Positions 1 to 7,346 are shown, counted from the stretch's first letter. The stretch: 54,148 nt of DNA from Dehalococcoidia bacterium (GCA_022827095.1 JAJDTP010000003.1:1-54148); one strand, 5' to 3'. Numbers and translations: made by a program. The notes: generated by a model not told the origin, from the sequence alone.

Positions 1-105
1 GGGAGAGCCGGGCAATGCCGCAAGGACACGCTGCTACCCCAAGTCAAGCTGACCCAGGCGGCAAACCGGCTCACGGCCATATGCAGCTCCGGCCCTTCAC
101 GAACG

Positions 106-129
106 AAAAGCCCCGCATGAGGGCGGGGC
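106..129 (-). terminator. Rho-independent terminator downstream of tRNA-Ile
   Basis: Read on the minus strand, GCCCCGC pairs with GCGGGGC across a 6-nt loop and is followed by TTTT (plus-strand AAAA at 106-109). It lies about 100 nt past the 3' end of the minus-strand tRNA-Ile and fits as its terminator. No gene can be supported between 1 and 232. Confidence 0.6.
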
Positions 130-232
130 CTCCGGTCACGGTTCGCTACCTTGATTGGCGGACCCGCCAGGCCAGCGCCGCTTACACCGCCAACCGGAAT
201 CTCAACGTGAAGGTTCTTGATTTTGTCCAGTG

Positions 233-309
233 TGGTGGGCCTGGATGGACTCGAACCAACGACCTCAGTCTTATCAGGACTGCGCTCTAACCGCCTGAGC
301 TACAGGCCC
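233..309 (-). tRNA. tRNA-Ile (GAT)
   Basis: The reverse strand folds as a complete cloverleaf. The acceptor stem GGGCCTG/CAGGCCC is perfect. The anticodon arm CAGTC-CTGATAA-GACTG presents anticodon GAT, and the T arm contains GGTTCGAGTCC. The discriminator base is A, and CCA is encoded at 233-235. Confidence 0.95.
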
Positions 310-321
310 ACAGGGCTTACC

Positions 322-350
322 ATTATACCAATCCCTTCGCCCCGCGCAAT
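322..350 (-). promoter_or_regulatory. Promoter of tRNA-Ile, extended -10
   Basis: On the minus strand TGGTATAAT (330-322) is a perfect TATAAT with an extended TGn. A weak -35 (ATTGCG, 350-345) stands 17 nt upstream. The predicted start at about 315 is 6 nt before the mature tRNA 5' end at 309. Confidence 0.55.
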
Positions 351-428
351 ACGACGATCCAACTCTCACGCGTACCCGGTTTGGTTAGACCGGGGAATTT
401 GCATGGATGCACAGGATGGACAGGATGG

Positions 429-448
429 ATTCCTGCTTACGCAGGAAT
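429..448 (+). repeat. REP-like hairpin, ATTCCTGC-TTAC-GCAGGAAT
   Basis: Perfect 8-bp inverted repeat with a 4-nt loop, followed by GACGGG. The same design, ATTCCGGC-TTTC-GCCGGAAT-GACGGG, occurs at 34545-34570, and an imperfect reverse-oriented copy lies at 11493-11518. This looks like a dispersed intergenic palindrome family. Confidence 0.6.
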
Positions 449-805
449 GACGGGTTCGTGAGGTTGGGTTGCAATGGCTCCTTTGGGATTGGATTTTTGC
501 AGGTGACTGGCGGTTGGTTGATTTTGACCAGGTTCCGGGAAGTGATCAGCCCCACGGCCGGGTGTAATGCGCTTGCTTTTTGCCCTCATTTTCCATGCCC
601 ACGGCATGGCGCGCTGTTGCGGGCGCGGCGACCCAGGAGACTGCTCCGATTAGAGTGGTCGGGGACAGTCCACTGCGATCGGGTTAGCGACTTGGATGCT
701 GATCGGAATTGGCCGTGTGTTCTCGGAACCTGGTCGGGAATGGACAATCACCTGCGGACACAGGATAGCACGGGCGTTCTGAATGGGTCAAGGAGGTTGG
801 TTGCT

Positions 806-927
806 CACGCGTACCCATTTTGTCATCACGAGGGGCGCAGCGACGTGACGGTCTCGTTCCCGCGGCGGCGTTCCTTGCCCCGACGAGGTTGCCGCACTGC
901 GCTCGCAATGACAAACTGGGTACGCGT
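806..927. repeat. About 120-nt palindromic element
   Basis: The outer arms ACGCGTACCCATTTTGTCAT (807-826) and ATGACAAACTGGGTACGCGT (908-927) are inverted repeats with one mismatch in 20. The interior is itself partly self-complementary (GCGCAGCG... against ...CACTGCGCTCGC). The structure resembles a non-coding MITE/REP-type unit, and no ORF lies within it. Confidence 0.55.
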
Positions 928-1225
928 TGGCGATCCGACTCGGCAACGAGAGCCGCCCACTCGACTACTTTATCCTCTGATCGGTACGCCGGTCCGCACT
1001 CGGGCATACGCTATAGCGTCTAGCATTATTTGACGCATGCAGGCTTGCCCGAGTTAAGCGTTCCATGCATTTGCGGATGCTATCGGCCGCGCGTCCCGCG
1101 TACCTGCGCGCGACGCGGCGCCACCGGCACTAGCCCCTTGGACGCAAAAATGGTATCGTTGCGCACACCTGTTAGTAGGGAGAAACCGTCGTCCGACCGG
1201 CGGAAATCCAACGTGGAGGGTTGAA

Positions 1226-1651
1226 ATGCCTCAGATCAAACACATCGCGATCGCAACCAACGACGCTGCAAAGACTGCCAAGTTCTACCAGGAAGTGTTC
1301 GGCCTACGCGAAGTGGCCAAGTTGGAGAGCGAAAACGCCAACGGCTTTATGCTGAGCGATGGGAACGTCAACATGGCCATCCTGGACTTCCAGAACGACG
1401 CCGTAGCCGGCGAGCGCGGCAAGGACTGGGAAGGCATACACCACATCGGCTTCGAGGTTGAGAGCCTCGAAGAGACCGAGGCGCGCCTGTCCGCGGCCAA
1501 CTCCCAGCCCATGGACGAGGTGAACCACGCCCTGCACGCGGGGATGACCGGCCCGCGAACGCAAAACGTGGAGACCAAATACGAAGGTCCCAACGGCGAG
1601 ATGATCGACGTTTCGGAAACCGGCTGGGTGGGCACCCGCGGGCTTGACTGA
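1226..1651 (+). CDS. VOC (glyoxalase/bleomycin-resistance) family protein
   Basis: This 141-aa single-chain protein has the two beta-alpha-beta-beta-beta repeats of the vicinal oxygen chelate fold. IKHIAIATND opens the first repeat and IHHIGFEVESLEET the second. The metal-ligand positions are suggested by His6, the HHIGF histidines and the Glu of GEMIDVSE near the C-terminus. Such proteins act as metal-dependent lyases, isomerases, dioxygenases or drug-binding proteins, and the substrate cannot be read from the sequence. The ATG is preceded by GGAGGG (1215-1220) at good spacing. A second, unrelated VOC gene lies at 4706. Family assignment is firm and function open. Confidence 0.85.
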   Translation: MPQIKHIAIATNDAAKTAKFYQEVFGLREVAKLESENANGFMLSDGNVNMAILDFQNDAVAGERGKDWEGIHHIGFEVESLEETEARLSAANSQPMDEVNHALHAGMTGPRTQNVETKYEGPNGEMIDVSETGWVGTRGLD

Positions 1652-1695
1652 TCCCGTCGCCTCGAGAAGTCCGGACCCACGCATACTTTTGACAC

Positions 1696-1717
1696 GGGCG
1701 ATGCGCGCGCATCGCCC
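1696..1717. promoter_or_regulatory. Perfect 22-bp palindrome abutting an RBS
   Basis: Arm GGGCGATGCGC at 1696-1706 is exactly mirrored by GCGCATCGCCC to 1717, with no unpaired centre. It ends one base before the AGGAG Shine-Dalgarno (1718-1722) of the next gene. No T-tract follows, so it is less likely to be a terminator than an operator or an RNA hairpin that modulates translation. Confidence 0.5.
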
Positions 1718-1726
1718 AGGAGCATC

Positions 1727-2203
1727 GTGAACACTACACCGCGACAGCTGACTTGCTACATCAAGAAAACCCAGGCCAACCCCGAGACGTGGGAAGGGTT
1801 CTGTGTCGAAGTGGATATTCCTGCCATAGGGGATACTTACGAAGAAGTTGTTGGAAAGATGCACGAGCGCCTGGGGAACTATATTGATTTCATCCATGAG
1901 CGCCAACCCGATGACGAGCAAACGTTGATGTTCCGCCCAATGCCTGGCGGGCAGGTGTGGAAGTTGAGATTTGAAGAGCGCTTCCTGCAGCGTCTGCCAT
2001 TTTCCAGTCGCCAGATTCGCAAAACCTATGTCAGCACCGAGAAGGGCATCCCCCCGCTGTTGGATCCCACTCATACGGAACTGTGTTTCAACTGCCGGAA
2101 ATATCGCAGTGTGACGCAGTTCGAGGTATTCCACGAGCCCAATTCGGCCTACGTGTGGTACGACAAGACCTGCAACATCTGCAAAGACGCGGGCTACGAA
2201 TAA
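1727..2203 (+). CDS. HicB-like N-domain protein with C-terminal zinc ribbon
   Basis: 158 aa with a GTG start, supported by AGGAG at 1718-1722. Residues about 8-58 (CYIKKT...WEGFCVEVDIPAIGDTYEEV) follow the partial RNase H-like pattern of HicB-type antitoxins. The C-terminal half carries two CxxC pairs (C120/C123 and C149/C152), which would form a small zinc ribbon. There is no HicA-like partner on either side, so a toxin-antitoxin role is not supported. A regulator or RNA/DNA-binding protein is possible. The gene is preceded by a perfect palindrome and followed by a strong terminator, so it looks monocistronic. The N-domain assignment is moderate and the metal motif is directly visible. Confidence 0.7.
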   Translation: MNTTPRQLTCYIKKTQANPETWEGFCVEVDIPAIGDTYEEVVGKMHERLGNYIDFIHERQPDDEQTLMFRPMPGGQVWKLRFEERFLQRLPFSSRQIRKTYVSTEKGIPPLLDPTHTELCFNCRKYRSVTQFEVFHEPNSAYVWYDKTCNICKDAGYE

Positions 2204-2232
2204 ACGGCCAGCCGACACGGAGACAAAAAATG

Positions 2233-2259
2233 CCGCCCCACGTCAGTGGGGCGGTTTTT
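2233..2259. terminator. Bidirectional rho-independent terminator
   Basis: CCGCCCCAC-GTCA-GTGGGGCGG followed by TTTTT. A run of six A (2225-2230) on the other side gives a T-tract on the minus strand. It sits between the convergent HicB-like gene and the DUF35 gene and can serve both. Confidence 0.9.
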
Positions 2260-2315
2260 AGTTTCGCGATGCGAGGGCGGAATAATCGGAGGCGGCGCGC
2301 AGTAGCGTGGAGGGA

Positions 2316-2735
2316 TCAGGCGGGACGGAACACCAGTCCCGGTTCGTCGGGATCGATTTCGGACATGTCAATCAGCAGGGCCATGCCGGTGCGAATGTTC
2401 TGGGGGTTGGCGGCGTCCACGCCGGCGATACGGGCCGAGATGCGCGGGCCTTCCTCCAAGGTCACGATACCGGTGCAGTAGGGGTTGTTTCGGCCGAACC
2501 CCTTGGCTTCCAGGGATGCCGGAGCGACCGAAATGCAGGTGAACGTGCTCAGCGTGGCGCGTCCGCTGAGTTCGTGCCATTCCATGTCACGGCTATGGCT
2601 CACCGGATCAATCGGCCGAGCCTCAGCGTAGATGTTCCCATTCTCTCGGCAACGAACGCCCATGAACCGGCCTTCCTTGAGGAAGGCGTAGAAGGACGCG
2701 GCGTTGAACGGCCGGCTTTCGGATTCGGTAGTCAT
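2316..2735 (-). CDS. DUF35 OB-fold protein, thiolase partner
   Basis: 139 aa starting at ATG 2735, with AGGAG 9 nt upstream. The C-terminal half (GIVTLEEGPRISARIAGVD... RTGMALLIDMSE) matches the DUF35 OB-fold that accompanies SCP2-type thiolases and acyl-CoA hydratase/aldolase subunits such as ChsH2. The N-terminal rubredoxin-like zinc ribbon normally has two CxxC pairs. Here only a single Cys (GVRCRENG) remains, so the metal site is probably lost. It starts 11 nt after the thiolase stop and is almost certainly co-transcribed with it. A structural or acyl-CoA-channelling subunit of the thiolase complex is the likely role. Confidence 0.8.
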   Translation of the reverse strand: MTTESESRPFNAASFYAFLKEGRFMGVRCRENGNIYAEARPIDPVSHSRDMEWHELSGRATLSTFTCISVAPASLEAKGFGRNNPYCTGIVTLEEGPRISARIAGVDAANPQNIRTGMALLIDMSEIDPDEPGLVFRPA

Positions 2736-2746
2736 CGGGTGAGCTC

Positions 2747-4021
2747 CTAGCCACGCTGCAGGACGTTGACGACGCAGGTGCCGCCGGTACCGCCGACGTT
2801 ATGAGTGAGCCCGAACTCCAGGCCGGAATTGTCCAACTGCCGATCCCCGGCCTCGCCGCGGAGCTGCTTGTAGACCTCGATGACCTGGGCGACGCCGCTG
2901 GCGCCCACGGGATGGCCCTTGGCTTTCAGACCGCCGCTGGTGTTGATGGGACGATCACCGTTGCGGGCGGTGCGACCTTCGTCCACCGCATGCGGGCCCT
3001 CGCCGGGCGCGAAGAAGCCCAGGTCCTCGCTGGCGACGATTTCTGCGATGGTGAAACAGTCGTGCACCTCAGCGACGTCAACCTGCTCGGGGCCAATGCC
3101 GGCCATCTCGTATGCCTGTGCCGACGCGATTCTCGCGGCTGACAGGGAGGTCAACTCTTCGGCGTCATGCAACGGACGGCCGGTAGCCTGGCCAATACCG
3201 GCGATGTGCACCGGTTTGTCGGTGAACTGGTTAGCCAGTTCGCTGGCGACCAACAGGACACAGGAAGCGCCGTCGGTAATTGGCGCGCAGTCGTAGAGGC
3301 GCAGGGGCCACGCGATCCACGGATTGGCGCGGGCGTCATTGAGGAAGTCCAGTTCGTCGTCCCAATCGGGAACAGGCTCGCCGCGCTGCTCGGCCCGGGC
3401 CTTACGCCGGTCCATCATGTCCCTGACGGTAACCCGGAACTGGGCTTTGGGGTTCAACTTGCCGTTCTCATGGTTTTTGACCCCCACCTTCAGCAGGTGG
3501 TTCAGGTTGGTCTCGTAGCGGTCCATGTGCGCCTTGGCGATAGCGCCGAAGATGCCGGGGAAGGTCAGGCCGGCGGGGACTTCGTACAGGCCGTCGGCCG
3601 CGGAGGCCAGAACGTCGGTGACGCCCTCGGTGGGCAGGGAGGTCATCTTTTCGACCCCGCCCACCAGGACCACGTCGTACATGCCGCTGGCGATGGCCAT
3701 CACGCCTTCGCGCAAAGCGCTGCCGCTGCTGGCGCAGGCGTTCTCGATGCGTGTAATCGGCGTGGGCGTCATCCCCAGCCAGTCGGCCATGATGGGTGCC
3801 GTGTGGCCCTGGTGTTCAAACAGGTCGGCCGAGTAGTTTCCCAGATAGCCGGCCTCGATGTCCTGGGCGGATATGCCCGTGTCGATGGTCTCCTGCATAT
3901 CCTGGAACGCTTCGACGAACAGGTCGCGGCTGGTCTTGTCGGGGTAGGCTCCGAACTGGGACAAGCCGGCGCCGACGATGGACACCGAGCGAGCTAGACG
4001 ACGGGAACGGGTGGTAGCCAT
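2747..4021 (-). CDS. Thiolase family protein (SCP-x type)
   Basis: 424 aa from ATG 4021, which has GAGGAG upstream. The frame stays open further upstream, but that part overlaps the divergent Fur gene and lacks thiolase similarity. The nucleophilic Cys96 is in IENACASSGSA, the VHDCFT motif supplies the thiolase HDCF-type histidine, GGLKAKGHPVGASG is the conserved C-terminal GHP loop, and HNVGGTGGTC closes the active site. Proteins of this SCP2-thiolase group cleave or form beta-ketoacyl-CoA, often at branched or cyclic substrates, and many work with a DUF35 protein like the one directly downstream. The exact substrate is unknown. Confidence 0.92.
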   Translation of the reverse strand: MATTRSRRLARSVSIVGAGLSQFGAYPDKTSRDLFVEAFQDMQETIDTGISAQDIEAGYLGNYSADLFEHQGHTAPIMADWLGMTPTPITRIENACASSGSALREGVMAIASGMYDVVLVGGVEKMTSLPTEGVTDVLASAADGLYEVPAGLTFPGIFGAIAKAHMDRYETNLNHLLKVGVKNHENGKLNPKAQFRVTVRDMMDRRKARAEQRGEPVPDWDDELDFLNDARANPWIAWPLRLYDCAPITDGASCVLLVASELANQFTDKPVHIAGIGQATGRPLHDAEELTSLSAARIASAQAYEMAGIGPEQVDVAEVHDCFTIAEIVASEDLGFFAPGEGPHAVDEGRTARNGDRPINTSGGLKAKGHPVGASGVAQVIEVYKQLRGEAGDRQLDNSGLEFGLTHNVGGTGGTCVVNVLQRG

Positions 4022-4143
4022 TGGAAATTGCTCCTCACTTACGGTTGCGGTGGCACATCCTACACCAAAAAATGCGGGCATTGCCACAACGGTTTCCTGG
4101 CGGCCTCGAGCTCGCGGATAGACCGGCCGGATCGGCCGTCGTT

Positions 4144-4179
4144 GCCGATTTGCGGCTCGCAAATCGGCGATGCTATACT
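4144..4179 (+). promoter_or_regulatory. Fur-gene promoter overlapped by a palindromic operator
   Basis: Inverted arms GCCGATTTGCG (4144-4154) and CGCAAATCGGC (4158-4168) are perfect, separated by GCT. They cover the -35 (TTGCGG, 4150-4155) and the spacer. An extended -10, TGCTATACT (4171-4179), follows with an 18-nt gap between hexamers. The position is ideal for autorepression by the Fur-family protein encoded just downstream. The site is also upstream of the divergent thiolase. Confidence 0.6.
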
Positions 4180-4243
4180 TTCTGCGAGATGCTGCCGGGA
4201 CGGTTTTTGCGGAAGGCGACAGACGCAGTATCGGGAGGGGCCG

Positions 4244-4693
4244 ATGATACAAAGCGCCGTTGTGCAGCAACTTCGACAGGGAGGCGTGCGGGTCACGCCG
4301 CAGCGTTTGGCAATCGCCGAGGCCGTGCTCAACTCCACCGACCATCCCACCGTGCAGCAGATCCACGAGCGCGTCCAGCAGCACTTCCCCTCTATGACCC
4401 TGGCCACCGTTTATTCAACCTTGGGCGTGCTCTCCAAGAGCGGTTTGATCCAGGAACTGCCCTTTGCCAAGCAGTCCCGCTATGAGAGCAACGTTTCCCC
4501 CCACGTCAATCTGGTGTGCATCGGATGCGGAAACATCGCTGACGCGGACGACAGCAGCGACATTATCATCCGCTTACGCGACCAGGTTTCCACGGAAACG
4601 CGGTTCCAGGTGATGTGGCAACGGGTGGATTTCCACGGCTGGTGCCGCTCTTGCGTGCCGGCGGATGAGCCGGCCAACTCCGCCTCCGGCTAG
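4244..4693 (+). CDS. Fur/PerR-family transcriptional regulator
   Basis: 149 aa. ATG 4244 follows GGGAGGGG, and an in-frame extension upstream would read through the operator. Residues 1-80 form the winged helix (RVTPQRLAIAEAVL... MTLATVYSTLGVLSKSGLI). The dimerisation half has two CxxC pairs (C92/C95 and C134/C137) for a structural zinc. In the regulatory site PHVNLVC keeps one histidine (H87), but Asn89 stands where PerR has its second oxidisable histidine, so peroxide sensing cannot be assumed. Iron, zinc or peroxide are all possible signals. The neighbouring palindrome suggests autoregulation. A VOC gene starts 12 nt after its stop and is probably co-transcribed. Confidence 0.9.
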   Translation: MIQSAVVQQLRQGGVRVTPQRLAIAEAVLNSTDHPTVQQIHERVQQHFPSMTLATVYSTLGVLSKSGLIQELPFAKQSRYESNVSPHVNLVCIGCGNIADADDSSDIIIRLRDQVSTETRFQVMWQRVDFHGWCRSCVPADEPANSASG

Positions 4694-4705
4694 TCGGCGT
4701 TCCCC

Positions 4706-5071
4706 GTGATCACCGGCGTTGTCGGCATAACCCTGTGGACCGACGACCTGGACCGGATGTTCCGGTTCTACCGTGACATCCTGCGCCTGCCCCTGCACTC
4801 ATTTCATGAAGATGAGGGGTTCGCCGCCTTTGAACTAGGCGATATCAGGTTCAACGTGGGGCGGCACGGTTCGATAAAGGGAGCGTCCAGGGACCCCCTG
4901 CGAATCATGCCGCACCTGGGGGTCGACAACATTCACGCGGAGCACGCAAGGCTGGCTGCCGCCGGCGTGCCGTTCATTCGCGTCCCGGAGCGGGAGCACT
5001 GGGGCGGTTGGGTAGCCACCCTCCAGGACCCCGATGGGAACGTGCTGCAACTGCTGCAGTTCCCCGATTAG
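4706..5071 (+). CDS. VOC family protein
   Basis: 121 aa from a GTG start. VGITLWTDDLDRMFRFYRDILRLPL opens the first VOC repeat, and MPHLGVDNIHAEHARLAAAGVPF followed by LQDPDGNVLQLLQFPD completes the second. DPDGN followed by LQL is the classical VOC C-terminal signature. It lacks an obvious antibiotic-resistance or glyoxalase I signature. It lies 12 nt after the Fur-family gene in the same direction, so its expression is probably tied to the Fur signal. It converges on the glutaredoxin gene with only 13 nt between them. Confidence 0.85.
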   Translation: MITGVVGITLWTDDLDRMFRFYRDILRLPLHSFHEDEGFAAFELGDIRFNVGRHGSIKGASRDPLRIMPHLGVDNIHAEHARLAAAGVPFIRVPEREHWGGWVATLQDPDGNVLQLLQFPD

Positions 5072-5084
5072 CGTTCCCCGCGGT

Positions 5085-5336
5085 TCAGCCCCGTAGTTTG
5101 CGGGCCAGTTCGGCGTTTGAAGGCTCGACCAGCACCGACCCGTCGGGAAAGACGATGGTCGGGATGATGAGCCGGTTGTCATTGACGTGCTTGACGTAGG
5201 CCTGCGCGGCCTCGTCGCCGTCCACGTTGACGTACTCGTAGGCCACCGACTGGCTGTCGAGGTAGTTCCGCGAGCGGTGGCAGTCGGGGCACCATTCGGC
5301 GCCGTAGAGCTTGATTTCGGGTGCGGCGGTGGTCAT
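5085..5336 (-). CDS. Glutaredoxin-like protein (CPDC, mycoredoxin type)
   Basis: 83 aa from ATG 5336 with GGGAGG upstream. A longer frame exists but has no similarity. IKLYGAEWCPDCHRSRNYL places a dithiol CPDC motif (C16/C19) at the start of the first helix of a thioredoxin fold. IIPTIVFPDGSVLVEPS is the cis-Pro strand (TxP variant). The type is close to NrdH/mycoredoxin proteins that reduce mixed disulfides with mycothiol-like or thioredoxin-type partners. It follows the flavin reductase gene by 28 nt in the same direction, suggesting a small redox operon. Confidence 0.88.
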   Translation of the reverse strand: MTTAAPEIKLYGAEWCPDCHRSRNYLDSQSVAYEYVNVDGDEAAQAYVKHVNDNRLIIPTIVFPDGSVLVEPSNAELARKLRG

Positions 5337-5364
5337 GGAATTTGCCTCCCTGGATGGATTGGGG

Positions 5365-6024
5365 TTAATCGGCGGCGCGGCCGGCGCCCTCGTCCTGTTC
5401 GGTGTACGTGGGGCGGACCAGCTCGAATACGTCGTCGGTGTGACAGTACATGTTGCCGGCCAGGCGGCCCGTGGGCTTGAGCGCGGCGTGGTCGATTCGC
5501 AGGCCGTTGGGGCCGTCATACAGCACATCGTCGCTGACGTGCATGCGCACGATTTCTCCGATGACGATGCCGTGGGCGTGGGGCTGCTCCCCGATGTTCA
5601 CTACCTGAACGAGGCGGCATTCCATGTTCACCGGTGACTCCAGCACACGGGGCGCTTTCACGAGTTCGCTGGGCGCTTCGGTCAGGCCGGCGATGTCGAA
5701 CTCGGACACTTCGGAGGGATACTCGGCGGCGGTGGCGTTCATGGCGGCCGCGATATCGTCCACCACCACGTTGACCACGTACTCGCCGGTTTCCTCGATG
5801 TTGGTCAGCGTGTCCTTGCGCTTGTCCTGCCATCCCGGGGCGCGGCGTGAGGAGGAGAAAATCACCGTGGGCGGGTTGTAGGCCATGGCGTTGAAGAAGC
5901 TGAAGGGGGCCAGGTTCACCACGCCATCGGTGGAGACGGTCGATACGAAGGCGATGGGCCGCGGCACCACGACGCCGGTGAGGATCATGTTGAATCGTTC
6001 GAAGGTCTTGGGGTCGATGAGCAT
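5365..6024 (-). CDS. Flavin reductase family protein (FMN-binding split barrel)
   Basis: 219 aa from ATG 6024 with AGGAG upstream. GVVVPRPIAFVSTVSTDGVVNLAPFSFFNAMAYNPP is the hallmark FMN-binding stretch of flavin reductase-like proteins. GEYVVNVVVDD and VNMECRLVQVVNIGE continue the split barrel. Such enzymes supply reduced FMN to two-component monooxygenases or are flavin-binding oxidoreductases themselves. With three luciferase-like monooxygenases in this window, a reductase-component role is plausible but unproven. It leads the two-gene operon with the glutaredoxin at 5085. Confidence 0.9.
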   Translation of the reverse strand: MLIDPKTFERFNMILTGVVVPRPIAFVSTVSTDGVVNLAPFSFFNAMAYNPPTVIFSSSRRAPGWQDKRKDTLTNIEETGEYVVNVVVDDIAAAMNATAAEYPSEVSEFDIAGLTEAPSELVKAPRVLESPVNMECRLVQVVNIGEQPHAHGIVIGEIVRMHVSDDVLYDGPNGLRIDHAALKPTGRLAGNMYCHTDDVFELVRPTYTEQDEGAGRAAD

Positions 6025-6119
6025 CGGGGAAACTCCTGCCAGTTTGCGTGATCGGCGACGCATGCCGACGATTTGGGGCGCGACAAGTATACCTTGCGCT
6101 GCGTGGCGTATTCGATAAA

Positions 6120-6148
6120 TTGCCGCAGTAGCCCGCTTGGGATAAAAT
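6120..6148 (+). promoter_or_regulatory. Promoter giving a leaderless CoA-transferase mRNA
   Basis: TTGCCG (6120-6125), a 17-nt spacer, then TAAAAT (6143-6148). The expected start at about 6155 is one base before the ATG at 6156. No Shine-Dalgarno is present, so translation is probably leaderless. Confidence 0.6.
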
Positions 6149-6155
6149 CCCCGCC

Positions 6156-7346
6156 ATGTTTGACGCGCCATTGAGCGGGATCAAGGTGCTGGATCTGAGC
6201 GAAGATATCGCCGGGTCTTTTTGTGCGCGGCTGTTGGCCGACTACGGCGCGGATGTGCTGAAGGTCGAACCGCCCGACGGGTCGGCGATGCGACGGGTCG
6301 GTCCCTACTATCACGACGACCCGCATCCCGAGAAAAGCCTCTTCTTCCTCATCCTCAATTTGAACAAGAAAGGCATCACCCTCAACTTGGAGACGGCGGC
6401 CGGGCGTCGCATCCTGGAGGAACTGGTCCCCCACATCGATCTGATCGTCGAGAGCTACCGACCGGGACACCTGGACGACCTGGGCATCGGCTACGAGGCG
6501 CTGTCGGCGATCAACCCCAACCTCGTGATGACCTCGATCACGCCCTTCGGGCAGACCGGACCGTACAGCCAATACGCCGGCGAGGAGATCGTGTCCTACG
6601 CCATGGGCATGGTGATGGGGATTAGCGGCGTGCAGGGCCGCCCGCCGCTGAAACACGGTGGGTTCCAGGCCCAGTACCAGGGTGGCCTGTTCGGAGCCGG
6701 GGCGACGGCGATGGCCCTGTTCGCCCAGGACCGGCACGGCGTCGGCCAGCATGTGGACGTGTCCATTACCGAGTGCGTAGCGTCGACCATGATGGCGACC
6801 CAGACCATCTACCCGTTCATCGGCGGCGTGCAGGTGCGGCGTGCTCCCGGCACCATGTGGGAGAACCCCATGCCCTGCAAGGACGGCTGGATCATCGTGC
6901 AGGCCGGCGGCGGCGCGACCTGGGAGGACATCGCGGACTTCTTCCGCGCGCCCGAGTTACTGGAACCCAGGTTTGCCGACCGCGCGCAGCGGGTCCGCAA
7001 CGGGCCGGCCATGGACCGGGTGGTGCTGGACGCCATCAAGGACCGCGAGAAGTGGGAACTGTTCCCGGCGGCGGCGGAAAAGCGCATGCTTTTCGGCCTG
7101 GTGCAGACGCCTACGGAACTTGCCGATTGCCCACAGCTGGAGTCCCGCGAGTTCTACCGCGAGACCGAGCACCCGGTGATCGGACGCGTCAAGGTGCCGG
7201 CCGAGCTGTTCCGCATGACGCCGGCCGGATACCAGATTCGCATGGCCGCGCCGACCCTGGGCCAGCACAACGAGGAAGTGTTCGTGGACGGTTTGGGCTA
7301 CGACCGCGAGACGCTGTCGGTGATGCGCCAGTTGGACGTGATCTAG
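6156..7346 (+). CDS. CaiB/BaiF (family III) CoA-transferase
   Basis: 396 aa. LSGIKVLDLSEDIAGSFCARLLADYGADVLKVEPPDG is the typical N-terminal Rossmann-like start of the family, followed by LNLNKKGITLNLET and IVESYRPGHLDDLGIGYEAL. Family members move CoA between carboxylic acids to activate a substrate for beta-oxidation-type breakdown. In the usual V-x-D catalytic region (KHGGFQAQYQGGL, about 167-177), Gln173 aligns where the nucleophilic Asp is expected, unlike the paralogue at 8142. The gene has no SD and is probably leaderless. A Uma2 gene follows 25 nt downstream. Confidence 0.9.
   Translation: MFDAPLSGIKVLDLSEDIAGSFCARLLADYGADVLKVEPPDGSAMRRVGPYYHDDPHPEKSLFFLILNLNKKGITLNLETAAGRRILEELVPHIDLIVESYRPGHLDDLGIGYEALSAINPNLVMTSITPFGQTGPYSQYAGEEIVSYAMGMVMGISGVQGRPPLKHGGFQAQYQGGLFGAGATAMALFAQDRHGVGQHVDVSITECVASTMMATQTIYPFIGGVQVRRAPGTMWENPMPCKDGWIIVQAGGGATWEDIADFFRAPELLEPRFADRAQRVRNGPAMDRVVLDAIKDREKWELFPAAAEKRMLFGLVQTPTELADCPQLESREFYRETEHPVIGRVKVPAELFRMTPAGYQIRMAAPTLGQHNEEVFVDGLGYDRETLSVMRQLDVI

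Larger units (their letters stand above)
351..1225. other. Gene-free region with palindromic repeats
   Basis: No reading frame in this stretch resembles a protein, although long low-information frames cross it. It contains a short REP-like hairpin (429-448) and a longer palindromic element (806-927). The phrase CTCACGCGTACCC occurs at 364-376 and again at about 805-817. A TGGTATCGT extended -10-like string at 1151-1159 may serve the VOC gene at 1226, but no matching -35 is visible. Confidence 0.6.

Noticed and set aside
407-1033. 208-aa open frame in the gene-free region
   Set aside because: It runs through the palindromic repeats, has arginine/cysteine-rich random composition and no SD.
2747-4384. 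545-aa open frame extending the thiolase upstream
   Set aside because: The extra N-terminus overlaps the divergent Fur-family gene and its operator and has no thiolase similarity. ATG 4021 has a proper SD.
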